Shown here piece after piece: positions 1 to 8,148 of a stretch of DNA of 64,000 nucleotides. The position numbers and the translations under genes are program-made. The stretch is taken from NCBI GenBank assembly GCA_045661345.1, contig JAZRFM010000024.1, forward strand, positions 124,001 through 188,000, written 5' to 3'. The first letter of the stretch is position 1, and each line of letters begins with the position of its first letter. The notes below the pieces were generated by a model. The model ran no database searches. It had not been told where the DNA came from and was given only the letters and a program-made list of their open reading frames with translations. Source of the DNA: RUG12461 sp045661345 (GTDB taxonomy: Bacteria > Bacillota > Clostridia > Lachnospirales > Lachnospiraceae).

Positions 1-1
1 G

Positions 2-1186
2 ATTAATCTGGTGGACAGCTATGAGTACCGCACCATCGAATGCGTATCACGTGATCTGCCGAAGAACCAGAGTGACACCAACGGTCTCTATGATCTGCGC
101 TGGAAGGATACGGGTGTATCCATCAATGCAGCGGGCGAAGGGATGAGCGGTACGCTTCGCGCCTTGTTCGATATGCGCGACGGAAATAACAATACGAACT
201 TTACGGGATATCTGACCGAGGCGGTCAAGGGAGAAGACGGTCATACACAGGCGGTATTTGCGGCCGGTGATTTCAATCATGAGATGACTTCGGTCTTTAA
301 TATGAATATGCCGCAGCACGGCTATCTCACGATCAATAATATTGACTATGAATATGACGGCTTCAGTTACGATACCGAGATCGTGGAAAAACCGCAGGCA
401 GACGGCTCAATCGTCTATGAAGAAGTCGTGACCGGTTACCGGTTTCGAATGGTGGATGCAAGCAAAGACACGCTGGATAAGGGGATCGGTAAGTACAGCC
501 ACATCGGCGAGACGATCGACAACATGGGGGTTCCTTATTATATGAACCAGATGAATTCCTTCCTGCGTTCCTTCTCCCAGAAATTCAACACCATTCAGGA
601 ATCCGGTGTCGATATGGACGGCAATCAGATGGGTGCGTTCTTTGTGGCGAACAGCAAGACCGACGGCGTGGAGTATGATTTCAAAGCGTATGCGGATTCC
701 CTGGCGGATTATCTGGATCCCGCCACGCCGCCGAAAACCTATACCTATTCCATCGGCGGGGGAGATTCCACGTATTACAACCTTACGGCAGAGAACTTTG
801 ATGTTGCTTACGACAGTACCCATAATCCGCGGCGGTTCGCGACTGCGACCAGCATCATTGACGGTGTGGAAAAGGGCGATCTGGTGGATCGCATGAAGGG
901 CCTGTATGGAGATGTAGAGATTTACCGCGGATGCAAGGCGAAGGATTTCCTGCAGTGTATGTATGACGACGTAGCGGTGGATAAAGAAGAGACCAGGACA
1001 TTCCTGGACAACCATACCAGCATCCGGAACTCTATCCAGACCCAGCGCGACAGCGTTTCAGGCGTGGATCAGGATGAGGAGGCGTTATCGCTTATCAAAT
1101 TCCAGAATGCATACAACCTCAACTCTAAGGTTATTCAGGTTTTGACCGAAATATATGATAGATTGATACTGGAAACCGGCGTATAA
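2..1186 (+). CDS. flgK: Flagellar hook-associated protein FlgK, 3' part
   Basis: FlgK (HAP1) is the first hook-filament junction protein, exported by the flagellar type III system. The gene enters the window already open: the frame reads through from base 2, so the N-terminus lies outside. About 394 codons are visible. The last 45 residues form the conserved C-terminal D0 helix, with an alanine/asparagine-rich stretch (KFQNAYNLNSKVIQVL) and a final segment ending LILETGV, typical of FlgK. The middle is family-variable. The downstream flgL, fliW and csrA support the assignment. The visible part alone is nearly as long as many complete FlgK proteins, so the full protein is probably large. Confidence 0.93.
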   Translation: MNLVDSYEYRTIECVSRDLPKNQSDTNGLYDLRWKDTGVSINAAGEGMSGTLRALFDMRDGNNNTNFTGYLTEAVKGEDGHTQAVFAAGDFNHEMTSVFNMNMPQHGYLTINNIDYEYDGFSYDTEIVEKPQADGSIVYEEVVTGYRFRMVDASKDTLDKGIGKYSHIGETIDNMGVPYYMNQMNSFLRSFSQKFNTIQESGVDMDGNQMGAFFVANSKTDGVEYDFKAYADSLADYLDPATPPKTYTYSIGGGDSTYYNLTAENFDVAYDSTHNPRRFATATSIIDGVEKGDLVDRMKGLYGDVEIYRGCKAKDFLQCMYDDVAVDKEETRTFLDNHTSIRNSIQTQRDSVSGVDQDEEALSLIKFQNAYNLNSKVIQVLTEIYDRLILETGV

Positions 1187-1194
1187 GAAGGTGG

Positions 1195-1333
1195 GAGAGA
1201 GTAGAAAGTGCAATGCGCGGAACGCGCATATGCACTTTGTGTGGGAAGGCGTCTTGACACGCTGGCGTGTCAGAACGCCTCGCCACACAAAGGTCACAAT
1301 GTCACATCGTGACATGTGACTTTCGACTCTCTC
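1195..1333. repeat. Cluster of three palindromes inside an outer inverted repeat
   Basis: The flgK-flgL gap holds three consecutive inverted repeats. One spans 1205-1238 (AAAGTGCA arms with an inner ATGCGC/GCGCAT stem and a GGAAC loop). The second spans 1236-1291, with about 26-bp arms and four mismatches. The third spans 1293-1320 (GTCAC-rich). An outer pair, 1195-1209 against 1319-1333, matches at 14 of 15 positions and would close the set into a cloverleaf-like structure. No T-run follows, so a simple terminator is unlikely. Candidates are an mRNA processing or stability element or a small palindromic repeat element. Confidence 0.75.
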
Positions 1334-1364
1334 AAGCCATAAACCAAAGTTCGGAGGGCTTTTC

Positions 1365-2972
1365 ATGCGGATAACAAACAACGTGATCATGCGCAATACC
1401 AAGACGAATATCAATGGCAACAAGATCAACGTGAACGAAAAGAATAACCAGATGTCCAGCCAGAAAAAGATTGATCGTCCGTCCGATGATCCTGTGATCG
1501 CGGTACGGGCGCTTCGTTTACGCAGCAACTTGAGCGAGTTGAGACAGTACCTGAAGACGAACATCGAGGAAGCAGAATCCTGGATGAACATCACGGACAC
1601 GGCGCTTTACAACATGCGCGGCATTATGAACGATATGCATACGCTCTGTGATCATGCGGCGAATGATACCCTGAACCAGGATGACCGCAACCAGATTCTT
1701 GCGCAGCTCCGCCAGAGTCAGGAACAGATCTTCGCGGAAGGAAACGCGGATTACGCGGGGCGCACCGTATTTACCGGATGGAAAACCGATACGACACTGA
1801 CCTTCTCCATGGATAAGCCGGAGGAGCATTATACCATCACACAGGAGCTTTCCTTTTCCGATCTGGAGGAAGAAGCCTATAACTACAATGCTGTCAGCAA
1901 TGAGGATATCGTCAATTTCCGTACGAAAGCACAGGATGTGTCAGATCCGGCGAATGCACCGGGAAGCAAGACGCTGAACAGGATCCGGCTTGCATATGAC
2001 GCAATAGGCCTGGCGGCAGATACACAGGCGGACCCCAGCGGAAAGACGCCGATCGGACCGGCCGATTGTAAGATTAAGTGGGCAAAGGGGGACGGCACGC
2101 TGGGCGGTACCATTTCCTATACGACGACCACCACCAAAGACATGGAAGCGGCTGATTATGTGATCGGTGACGACGAATGTGTACTCAATACCGACACGGG
2201 AGAGCTGTATTTCGGGAACAATCTGGCGGAAACCCTGAAAGAAAACCAGGCACGGTTCACCTTTTCCTATGACAAAACCGGATTTGAAAAAGGAGATCTG
2301 ACGCCGGAGAATTATTTTAACTGTACAAACTGGTCCAAAGGAGACGCCAGCGATTGGGATCGGTATACCTATACGCATTATGAGGGTGGCACCTGGGATG
2401 CGACGGACGTCTATACGGCACAAAAGTGGATCCACGAGGACATCAACTATACGGTAGCCACCAATCAGGAAATGGCGATCAATCTGGAGGCAAAGGACGT
2501 ACTGGATCAGAATCTGGATCGCGATATCAGCGCTCTTGCGGATATCGTGCAGGCTTCCATCGATGCGCATAATAAGCTGGATAAGCTGACTGCGATGCAG
2601 AAACAGGATGCGTACGCATCAGAAGATGACCAGAAGAAGCTGGCGGCCATGATCGAAGTGGTCAGCCGGGAGGTGGACTATGCGGATAACAAGATGCGCG
2701 ATGTGTTCACCCATTATGTTGGAAAGATGCAGGATTATCTGACAACGATGGATCTCGCCCGGACCGATCTCGGTTCTCTCGGACAGCGCCTGGATCTTAC
2801 CAAAAACCGGGTGGAAAGCCAGTACACGACGGTGGATAAGCTGAAAGCGGAAAATGAGGACGAGGATCTTTCAGATATCGTTATCGATTATCAGGCAGCA
2901 TATCTCGCTTATCAGGCCTCTCTGCAGGCCGCTGCAAAAGTACAGCAGCAGACGCTGCTGGACTACATCTGA
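1365..2972 (+). CDS. flgL: Flagellar hook-associated protein FlgL
   Basis: FlgL (HAP3) joins the hook to the filament and is a structural relative of flagellin. The N-terminus (MRITNNVIMRNT) and the first 130 residues have the flagellin-like D0/D1 helical pattern, including RPSDDPVIAVRALRLRS. The last 130 residues give the C-terminal D1/D0 helices, ending in a YQAAYLAYQASLQAA-type segment. At 535 residues it is much longer than common FlgL proteins of about 300, with extra sequence in the middle (roughly residues 140-380). A ribosome binding site (GGAGGG at 1353) sits 7 bases before the ATG. It is downstream of flgK and was probably co-transcribed with it through the palindrome cluster. Confidence 0.93.
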   Translation: MRITNNVIMRNTKTNINGNKINVNEKNNQMSSQKKIDRPSDDPVIAVRALRLRSNLSELRQYLKTNIEEAESWMNITDTALYNMRGIMNDMHTLCDHAANDTLNQDDRNQILAQLRQSQEQIFAEGNADYAGRTVFTGWKTDTTLTFSMDKPEEHYTITQELSFSDLEEEAYNYNAVSNEDIVNFRTKAQDVSDPANAPGSKTLNRIRLAYDAIGLAADTQADPSGKTPIGPADCKIKWAKGDGTLGGTISYTTTTTKDMEAADYVIGDDECVLNTDTGELYFGNNLAETLKENQARFTFSYDKTGFEKGDLTPENYFNCTNWSKGDASDWDRYTYTHYEGGTWDATDVYTAQKWIHEDINYTVATNQEMAINLEAKDVLDQNLDRDISALADIVQASIDAHNKLDKLTAMQKQDAYASEDDQKKLAAMIEVVSREVDYADNKMRDVFTHYVGKMQDYLTTMDLARTDLGSLGQRLDLTKNRVESQYTTVDKLKAENEDEDLSDIVIDYQAAYLAYQASLQAAAKVQQQTLLDYI

Positions 2973-3066
2973 CGAAGATGGTGCCGGTCGTTGCAAACGG
3001 AACCTGAAATGATTATCATAAAAGGGTAACCAAAAACTTTCAACATAAAGGGAAGGAGAGCAGAAC

Positions 3067-3093
3067 ATGAAGTTCTGCGGAAAATTGCTATGA
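3067..3093 (+). CDS. Eight-codon leader ORF coupled to fliW
   Basis: ATG at 3067 follows a strong ribosome binding site (GGAAGGAG, 3051-3058) at normal spacing. It encodes MKFCGKLL and then stops at TGA 3091-3093. That stop overlaps the fliW start in the arrangement CTATGA. fliW itself has only a weak GGAA upstream. The layout suggests that ribosomes finishing the leader re-initiate on fliW. It is a reading of sequence layout only; no homologue is known to me. Confidence 0.5.
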   Translation: MKFCGKLL

Positions 3094-3557
3094 AAGCAGC
3101 ACATACCAGACTCTTCGGTTATATGGAGATCGAAGACGAAAAGATCGTCCACTTTGACAACGGGATCATCGGATTTCCGAATCTGAAGGATTTCACGCTG
3201 ATCCAGGACGTGGAGGACGAGAAGAACGAGTCCAGCATCAACTGGCTGCAGTCTCTGGATGAGCCGGATCTGGCGCTTCCGGTGATGGATCCGCTTGTGA
3301 TCGAGCCGAATTATGATCCGGTGGTGGAGGATGAGTTCCTGGAGCCTCTCGGTGAGATGACGCCGGAATCCACATTTGTACTGGTCACCGTGACCGTACC
3401 GGCGGATATCAAGGAGATTGCCGTAAATCTCAAGGCGCCAATCATCATCAATCTTGCAACCAATCGTGCAGGGCAGCTCATTGTGGAAAATGATTATCCG
3501 GTTCGTCATAAGATCTATGACCTGCTGAAGGAAAATGATGAAAGGGCGGGTGAGTAG
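3090..3557 (+). CDS. fliW: Flagellar assembly factor FliW
   Basis: FliW binds CsrA and flagellin and links flagellin export to CsrA-controlled translation. The 155-residue length and the early segment FGYMEIEDEKIVHFDNGIIG, followed by the FPNLKDF-type motif, are characteristic. The C-terminal part has the PADIKEIAVNLKAPIIIN motif of the family. It lies immediately before csrA, three bases away, the usual pairing in Clostridia and Bacilli. The start at 3090 overlaps the stop of an eight-codon leader ORF that carries the strong ribosome binding site, so translational coupling is likely. Confidence 0.95.
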   Translation: MKAAHTRLFGYMEIEDEKIVHFDNGIIGFPNLKDFTLIQDVEDEKNESSINWLQSLDEPDLALPVMDPLVIEPNYDPVVEDEFLEPLGEMTPESTFVLVTVTVPADIKEIAVNLKAPIIINLATNRAGQLIVENDYPVRHKIYDLLKENDERAGE

Positions 3558-3559
3558 AG

Positions 3560-3778
3560 ATGTTGGCGTTAACGAGAAAGAAAGGCGAAGCCCTGGTTAT
3601 TAACAACAATATAGAAGTAACGGTTCTGGAGATCCGCGGTGATCAGATCAAGCTCGGCATTGCGGCACCCAAGGAAGTGCCGGTATACCGGAAGGAGGTC
3701 TACCTCCAGATCCAGAAGGAAAACGAAGCAGCATTGAATGTTGGCGGTTTGGATGCATTGAAGGGTCTGCTTAAGTAA
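3560..3778 (+). CDS. csrA: Translational regulator CsrA
   Basis: CsrA is a dimeric RNA-binding protein that represses translation by binding GGA motifs, often in hairpin loops over the Shine-Dalgarno sequence. The 72-residue protein has the family start MLALTRKKGEALVI and the RNA-binding strand APKEVPVYRKEVY with its conserved arginine. It follows fliW by two bases and is followed by an intrinsic terminator. The flagellin leader downstream at 8108-8140 has the expected CsrA target, so flagellin synthesis is the likely regulated step. Confidence 0.97.
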   Translation: MLALTRKKGEALVINNNIEVTVLEIRGDQIKLGIAAPKEVPVYRKEVYLQIQKENEAALNVGGLDALKGLLK

Positions 3779-3787
3779 GAATCAGTA

Positions 3788-3832
3788 TTTCCCCGGAGTA
3801 AACCGGTCAGGTTTTTCCGGGGAAACTTTTTT
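3788..3832 (+). terminator. Intrinsic terminator after csrA
   Basis: Arms TTTCCCCGGA (3788-3797) and TCCGGGGAAA (3816-3825) pair perfectly and are followed by CTTTTTTG. It ends the flgK-csrA transcription unit and separates it from the sigma-28 promoter of flaG. Confidence 0.85.
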
Positions 3833-3864
3833 GTGAAAAAGATAAAATTTTTTGTGGTAAACTA

Positions 3865-3891
3865 TAAGTTTTTTTGGTAAGGTGACGATAT
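3865..3891 (+). promoter_or_regulatory. Sigma-28 promoter for flaG-fliD
   Basis: TAAG at 3865-3868, a 15-base spacer, then GACGATAT at 3884-3891. This fits the flagellar sigma factor consensus TAAA-N15-GCCGATAT. It lies 66 bases before the flaG start, just after the csrA terminator, and probably drives flaG, fliD, fliS and the chaperone gene. Confidence 0.75.
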
Positions 3892-3957
3892 AGAGATTAG
3901 ATAAACTGTCAATGTCACTTTTTGTATCAGATTTCAGTCACATGGAGGTGAATCAAA

Positions 3958-4398
3958 ATGGCTATGGAAGGAATTCAGGCGGCAGCAGTCAGCTATCAGT
4001 CCACGCCCGCAGTACAGAAACCTGTTGAGGCTCCGAAAACAGCTCCGACGCAATCGGCGGAGAATTTTTCGACTGCAGATACGGCGACTACGGTAGCAAT
4101 GGGTACTTCCGCGACGGCAGAGCTTAGCCGTCAGTATGAAGGCGATAGTCAGCAGGGAAGCGAAGAACAGCAGAACAGACAGAACGAAAAGATCAAAAAG
4201 GCAGTTGAAGAGATCAACAGGAAAGCCAAAAATACCGAAGCTGTCTACGGCTTCCATGAGAAGACGAATCGCGTGACGATCAAGATCGTCGATAAGGAAA
4301 CCAAGGACACGATCAAAGAATTTCCGGCTGAGGAGACGCTGGACATGATCGCAAAAGCATGGGAGCTTGCCGGTCTCATGGTAGATGAGAAGCGGTAA
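3958..4398 (+). CDS. flaG: FlaG family flagellar protein
   Basis: FlaG proteins lie next to fliD in many flagellates and affect filament length; the molecular role is not settled. This 146-residue protein has a low-complexity Ala/Thr/Gln-rich N-terminal half. The conserved C-terminal FlaG domain covers about residues 80-146, including AVYGFHEKTNRVTIKIVD and the TIKEFPAEETLDMIAK segment. A GGAGGTG ribosome binding site lies 7 bases before the ATG. fliD follows after 15 bases. Confidence 0.92.
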   Translation: MAMEGIQAAAVSYQSTPAVQKPVEAPKTAPTQSAENFSTADTATTVAMGTSATAELSRQYEGDSQQGSEEQQNRQNEKIKKAVEEINRKAKNTEAVYGFHEKTNRVTIKIVDKETKDTIKEFPAEETLDMIAKAWELAGLMVDEKR

Positions 4399-4413
4399 TA
4401 AGGAGGATATCAT

Positions 4414-6855
4414 ATGGCAATCAGAATTTCCGGACTGGTTTCCGGACTGGATACCGAGTCCCTCGTTTCGGAACTCGTATCTGCCTACTCCGTCAAAAAA
4501 GATAATTATGTCAAAGCACAGACGAAGCTGTCCTGGAAGCAGGATGCCTGGAAGTCGCTGAACAAAAAGGTTTACAGCCTCTACAACAGCGTCGGTAATC
4601 TGCGTTATTCTTCCGCATACAGCTTGAAGAAGACCACGGTTTCCGATACCACGAAAGCGACGGTCAAGGCTTCCAACAATGCGGTAAACGGGACCCAGAA
4701 GCTGGTGATCAAACAGCTGGCGGCAACGGGCTATCTCACCGGCGGCGTGCTGAAGACAAAAGACGGCAGCAAAGCAGAGAATACCACAAAACTTGACAAC
4801 CTGACCGACAATAACGGTAAGGGATACGGTCTTGCGGAAGGTGAGACCGGCACCATCAGTGTCAACGGCACGGAGATCAATCTTTCTTCTTCCAATACGA
4901 TCGCGGATGTGATCAACAAGATGAAGGATGCAGGCGTGAATGCTTCCTTTGACCCGACCAATCAGCGGCTTTTTGTCAGCGGCAAGGAAAGCGGCACGGA
5001 AAATGAATTCACCCTGACGGCTTCCAATGAAGGCGGCGCCAAGATTCTGCAGTCTCTGGGACTGATGACGAATATCTCAAAAGGCACCTCCGCATACAAG
5101 GAGTATGAGGCTACCATCAATGCATACTCGACGGACGGCGCTGTGGACACAGACAAGATCAAAGCGGCGATCACGGGTGGCACCCTTCATCCGTCCTCCT
5201 ACGGAGATGCGGTTTATCAGACTGCGGTGAAGACCTATCAGTACGCAAAAGCTGCGGCGGACGGCACCGACGGGACGCTGGGAGACGATTACCGGACATA
5301 CCTCACGAATCAGGCGAAGCTGGACGAGCTGGACGCGGCCGGATTTAAGAAAAACATCTATGACGGTCTCTCCAAAGCGACGGAGGAGCAGCTGAAAAAC
5401 CAGTACATGGATGCGGACGGCAAACAGATCACCGTGGAACGTGATGAGGGCGGCAACATCAAAAAGATCAATGGAAAAGAAGTGGATGCCGAGGGAAAGA
5501 CGGAGGACGGTTATGCGATCTCCGGCGACAAGATCACCTATAAGGATCCTTCCGATCCGGAAGCGGCGGAAGTGACCTTTTCGAAAGCCGGTGATGTTCT
5601 GGATGAGATGCGCAGCGCTTTGACAGCGGCTTATCCGGACGCGGCGGATGCAGAAGCGGCCTATGCGGAATATGAAGCGACCCTGAATGCGGCAAATACC
5701 TTTCAGGCATCCTATGGAGAGGATCTTGCAATCCTTGCGCAGGTGTATGATGCAGGTGCGGATCTCAATACCCTGATGAGTAGCAGCCTGACGACTGCCG
5801 CAGACAGCTTTTCCACGAAGGTGCAGACGGCATTGACTGCGATAAACGGAAGCGGCATCTATACGACCAGCAACGGTGCGGTGAGGATTGATGCAAAGGA
5901 TGCCGAGATTGAGCTGAACGGGGCAGAGTTTACCGGAAGTACCAACAACTTCTCCATCAACGGGCTTTCCATCGATGTGACAGGCGTGACGGACGACAAC
6001 GGGATTACACTGACCACGACGACGGATACGCAGGCGATCTATGACAAGGTAAAGGATTTCCTGACCCAGTACAACGAGGTCATGAACGAGATGTGCTCAC
6101 TTTACAACGCAGCGTCAGCAAAAGGCTATGAGCCCCTGACGGCAGATGAGCGCAAAGCCATGAGCGATACACAGGTGGAGGAATGGGAAGCAAAGATCAA
6201 GAGTGCCCTGCTGCGCCGCGATACGACGCTGGACTCCCTGATTACGACCATGACTTCTTCGATGCAGCAGTCCTACATTATGGGAAAGGATACTCATGGC
6301 AACAACATCACCTTTACTCTGAATAAGGACGGCACGTATGCCGGAAGCAACGGCAGGACTTACACCCTTGCGGAACGAAGCGGCGGGAAATATACGATGC
6401 GTGATGAGGACGGTAATACCCTCGCAGCGGCCAGCTATTCCTGGTCCAGCTTTGGTGTGACGACACTCGGCATTATGAATGCAGCGCCCAATGAGTACAA
6501 TGCCTATCATATTGACGGCGATGCCGATGATGAGAACACCTCAGGCAGGACAGATAAGCTCCTGGCGGCGATCGCGGGTGATCCGGATACGGTCATCGAT
6601 TTCCTGAAGCATGCGACGACAAGCCTCTACGATTCCATAAACAAAAAGATGGCCTCCACTTCGCTGCGATCCGCCTATACCGTCTATAACGACAAGGAGA
6701 TGAATAAGGAATACAGCGACTACACTACGACCATCAAGAAGTGGGAAGCGAAGGTTTCCGCCATTGAGGACAGCTATTACAAGAAGTTTGCGGCGATGGA
6801 GTCAGCCCTGGCCACGATTCAGGGACAATCGTCCGCACTTGGCGGTTTGTTCTAA
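4414..6855 (+). CDS. fliD: Flagellar filament cap protein FliD
   Basis: FliD (HAP2) caps the filament and folds incoming flagellin. Residues 1-105 match the FliD N-terminal domain (ISGLVSGLDTESLVSELV, then coiled coil and SSAYSLKKTTVSD). Residues from about 480 to the end match the C-terminal domain, which closes with a long coiled coil and a GQSSALGGLF end. At 813 residues it is long for the family. The extra length is a central insert (about residues 210-480) rich in Ala, Asp and Glu that is likely surface exposed. AAGGAGGATATCAT precedes the ATG. It forms an operon with flaG and fliS. Confidence 0.95.
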   Translation: MAIRISGLVSGLDTESLVSELVSAYSVKKDNYVKAQTKLSWKQDAWKSLNKKVYSLYNSVGNLRYSSAYSLKKTTVSDTTKATVKASNNAVNGTQKLVIKQLAATGYLTGGVLKTKDGSKAENTTKLDNLTDNNGKGYGLAEGETGTISVNGTEINLSSSNTIADVINKMKDAGVNASFDPTNQRLFVSGKESGTENEFTLTASNEGGAKILQSLGLMTNISKGTSAYKEYEATINAYSTDGAVDTDKIKAAITGGTLHPSSYGDAVYQTAVKTYQYAKAAADGTDGTLGDDYRTYLTNQAKLDELDAAGFKKNIYDGLSKATEEQLKNQYMDADGKQITVERDEGGNIKKINGKEVDAEGKTEDGYAISGDKITYKDPSDPEAAEVTFSKAGDVLDEMRSALTAAYPDAADAEAAYAEYEATLNAANTFQASYGEDLAILAQVYDAGADLNTLMSSSLTTAADSFSTKVQTALTAINGSGIYTTSNGAVRIDAKDAEIELNGAEFTGSTNNFSINGLSIDVTGVTDDNGITLTTTTDTQAIYDKVKDFLTQYNEVMNEMCSLYNAASAKGYEPLTADERKAMSDTQVEEWEAKIKSALLRRDTTLDSLITTMTSSMQQSYIMGKDTHGNNITFTLNKDGTYAGSNGRTYTLAERSGGKYTMRDEDGNTLAAASYSWSSFGVTTLGIMNAAPNEYNAYHIDGDADDENTSGRTDKLLAAIAGDPDTVIDFLKHATTSLYDSINKKMASTSLRSAYTVYNDKEMNKEYSDYTTTIKKWEAKVSAIEDSYYKKFAAMESALATIQGQSSALGGLF

Positions 6856-6926
6856 GGAAACACTTTTTACCAGCGTTTTCCTGACAGAAAAGGAATTCAT
6901 CATTAACACAGGGAGGGACACGAAAC

Positions 6927-7343
6927 ATGCCAGTGCAAAACGGATATGCGGCATATCAGAACAACCGGATTCAGACCGCTTCACCGGCGGAGCTCACACT
7001 GATGCTCTACGAGGGAGCGATCAAGTTCTGTAACATCGCGATCATGGCAGTTGAGAACAAGGAGATCGAAAAAGCACATATCAATATCCGCAAGGTGGAG
7101 GATATCATTTCTGAGTTTCAGGCAACCTTGAACTACAAGTATCCTGTTGCGAAAGATTTCAATAATGTATATGTATATCTGAAGGATCGCCTGCAGGAGG
7201 CAAACTTCAAAAAGGACAAAGAGATTCTGGAAGAAGTGCTGGAGCACTTGCGGACACTGCGGGATACCTGGAAAGAAGTGATGAGGATCACCAAAAACGG
7301 TACCGATACCAAGGCAAGGGGACCGGCCGTCGCGGGGGTATGA
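6927..7343 (+). CDS. fliS: Flagellin export chaperone FliS
   Basis: FliS binds the disordered C-terminus of flagellin and delivers it to the export gate. The 138-residue protein begins MPVQNGYAAYQNNRIQTASP and continues with ELTLMLYEGAIKFCN, the family signature, followed by four predicted helices. A GGGAGGG ribosome binding site precedes the start. It sits after fliD in the usual order. Confidence 0.96.
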   Translation: MPVQNGYAAYQNNRIQTASPAELTLMLYEGAIKFCNIAIMAVENKEIEKAHINIRKVEDIISEFQATLNYKYPVAKDFNNVYVYLKDRLQEANFKKDKEILEEVLEHLRTLRDTWKEVMRITKNGTDTKARGPAVAGV

Positions 7344-7347
7344 GGAA

Positions 7348-7821
7348 GTGAAACAAACATTAAGCCTCCTGGAGCAGAGCCTCGAAAAGAAGCTTCTGCT
7401 CCTGGATGGCATCCTCGAAAAGAGCCGGGATCAGGAAAATCTGTTAAAAGATGAAGAGCTGGATCCGGATCAGTTTGAACAAAATGTGGAAGAGAAAGCG
7501 GCACTCGTAGAGCAACTGGCCGGGTTGGACGCCGGGTTTGAGCGGGTTTACGCACGGATCAAAGAAGAGCTTCCGCAGCAGAAGGCACAGTATCAAGACG
7601 AAATCAAGAGGCTCCAGAAGCTGATCTCCGAGATCACGGCTCGCAGCACCTCGATCCAGGCGGAGGAGGCAAGGAACAAAGAGCTTGCCCAAAAGAAATT
7701 CGCAACGGTACGAAAGCAGATCAAGGAAGCGAAGACCAGCCGGCAGGTCGTCAATCAGTATTATCAGAACATGATGAAACTGAACTTTGTCGATCCGCAG
7801 TTTATGGATGATAAGCAGTGA
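7348..7821 (+). CDS. FlgN/FliT-like flagellar chaperone
   Basis: This 157-residue, highly charged, almost entirely helical protein is predicted to form coiled coils from about residue 5 to 140. Position directly after fliS and size suggest the FliT/FlgN group of export chaperones for hook-associated proteins. The sequence itself gives no decisive motif. The start is GTG at 7348 with GAGGAA just before it, four bases after the fliS stop, implying translational coupling. The stop is followed by a small TGAGGTG/CACCTCA hairpin. Confidence 0.65.
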   Translation: MKQTLSLLEQSLEKKLLLLDGILEKSRDQENLLKDEELDPDQFEQNVEEKAALVEQLAGLDAGFERVYARIKEELPQQKAQYQDEIKRLQKLISEITARSTSIQAEEARNKELAQKKFATVRKQIKEAKTSRQVVNQYYQNMMKLNFVDPQFMDDKQ

Positions 7822-7872
7822 GGTGACAACCACCTCATGAAAGATAAAATCAGAGAAAACATCAGAGATCTC

Positions 7873-7900
7873 TTGAATTTTCAGATAACCGTGTTATAAT
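7873..7900 (+). promoter_or_regulatory. Possible sigma-A promoter upstream of the first flagellin
   Basis: TTGAAT (7873-7878), a 16-base spacer and TATAAT (7895-7900). It lies upstream of a perfect palindrome at 7959-7981, so transcripts from here may stop before the flagellin gene. It could serve a short untranslated transcript or add basal transcription. Confidence 0.45.
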
Positions 7901-7958
7901 GAAAATACTACAAAAAACACGGAAGTATTGCTTTTTATACCCCTGTTCAGACTTATCA

Positions 7959-7985
7959 CAAAACTTTTTTAAAAAGTTTTGTTTT
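7959..7985 (+). terminator. AT-rich palindrome before the flagellin promoter
   Basis: CAAAACTTTTT (7959-7969) and AAAAAGTTTTG (7971-7981), followed by TTTT. It probably ends the flaG-fliS unit and insulates the sigma-28 promoter that begins 6 bases later. Confidence 0.6.
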
Positions 7986-7990
7986 AGGTA

Positions 7991-8017
7991 TAATGTATCG
8001 GAGAAATGATCCGATAT
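7991..8017 (+). promoter_or_regulatory. Sigma-28 promoter of the first flagellin gene
   Basis: TAAT (7991-7994), 15-base spacer, TCCGATAT (8010-8017). It matches the sigma-28 form and leaves a long leader of about 125 bases before the flagellin ATG, which carries the CsrA sites. Confidence 0.85.
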
Positions 8018-8107
8018 ATGAGGTAAGTAAACAAGTTATTGTTACTTGGTGACGGATTCATGATGGAGCGTACGGCCGGATTGATGAAGTCGCAAACAAA
8101 AGCAAAC

Positions 8108-8140
8108 TGTAGCAAGGACGCTACATTAATTTCAAGGAGG
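8108..8140 (+). promoter_or_regulatory. CsrA binding sites in flagellin leader
   Basis: A perfect 6-bp stem TGTAGC (8108-8113) / GCTACA (8120-8125) closes a hexaloop AAGGAC, the ideal CsrA target with GGA in the loop. A second GGA is in the Shine-Dalgarno sequence CAAGGAGG (8133-8140). One CsrA dimer bridging both would block ribosome entry, and FliW would relieve it. Confidence 0.8.
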
Positions 8141-8148
8141 AAAAAACT

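Noticed and set aside
1205..1291. Terminator between flgK and flgL
   Set aside because: The stems are strong but no T run follows, and both genes belong to the same conserved unit.
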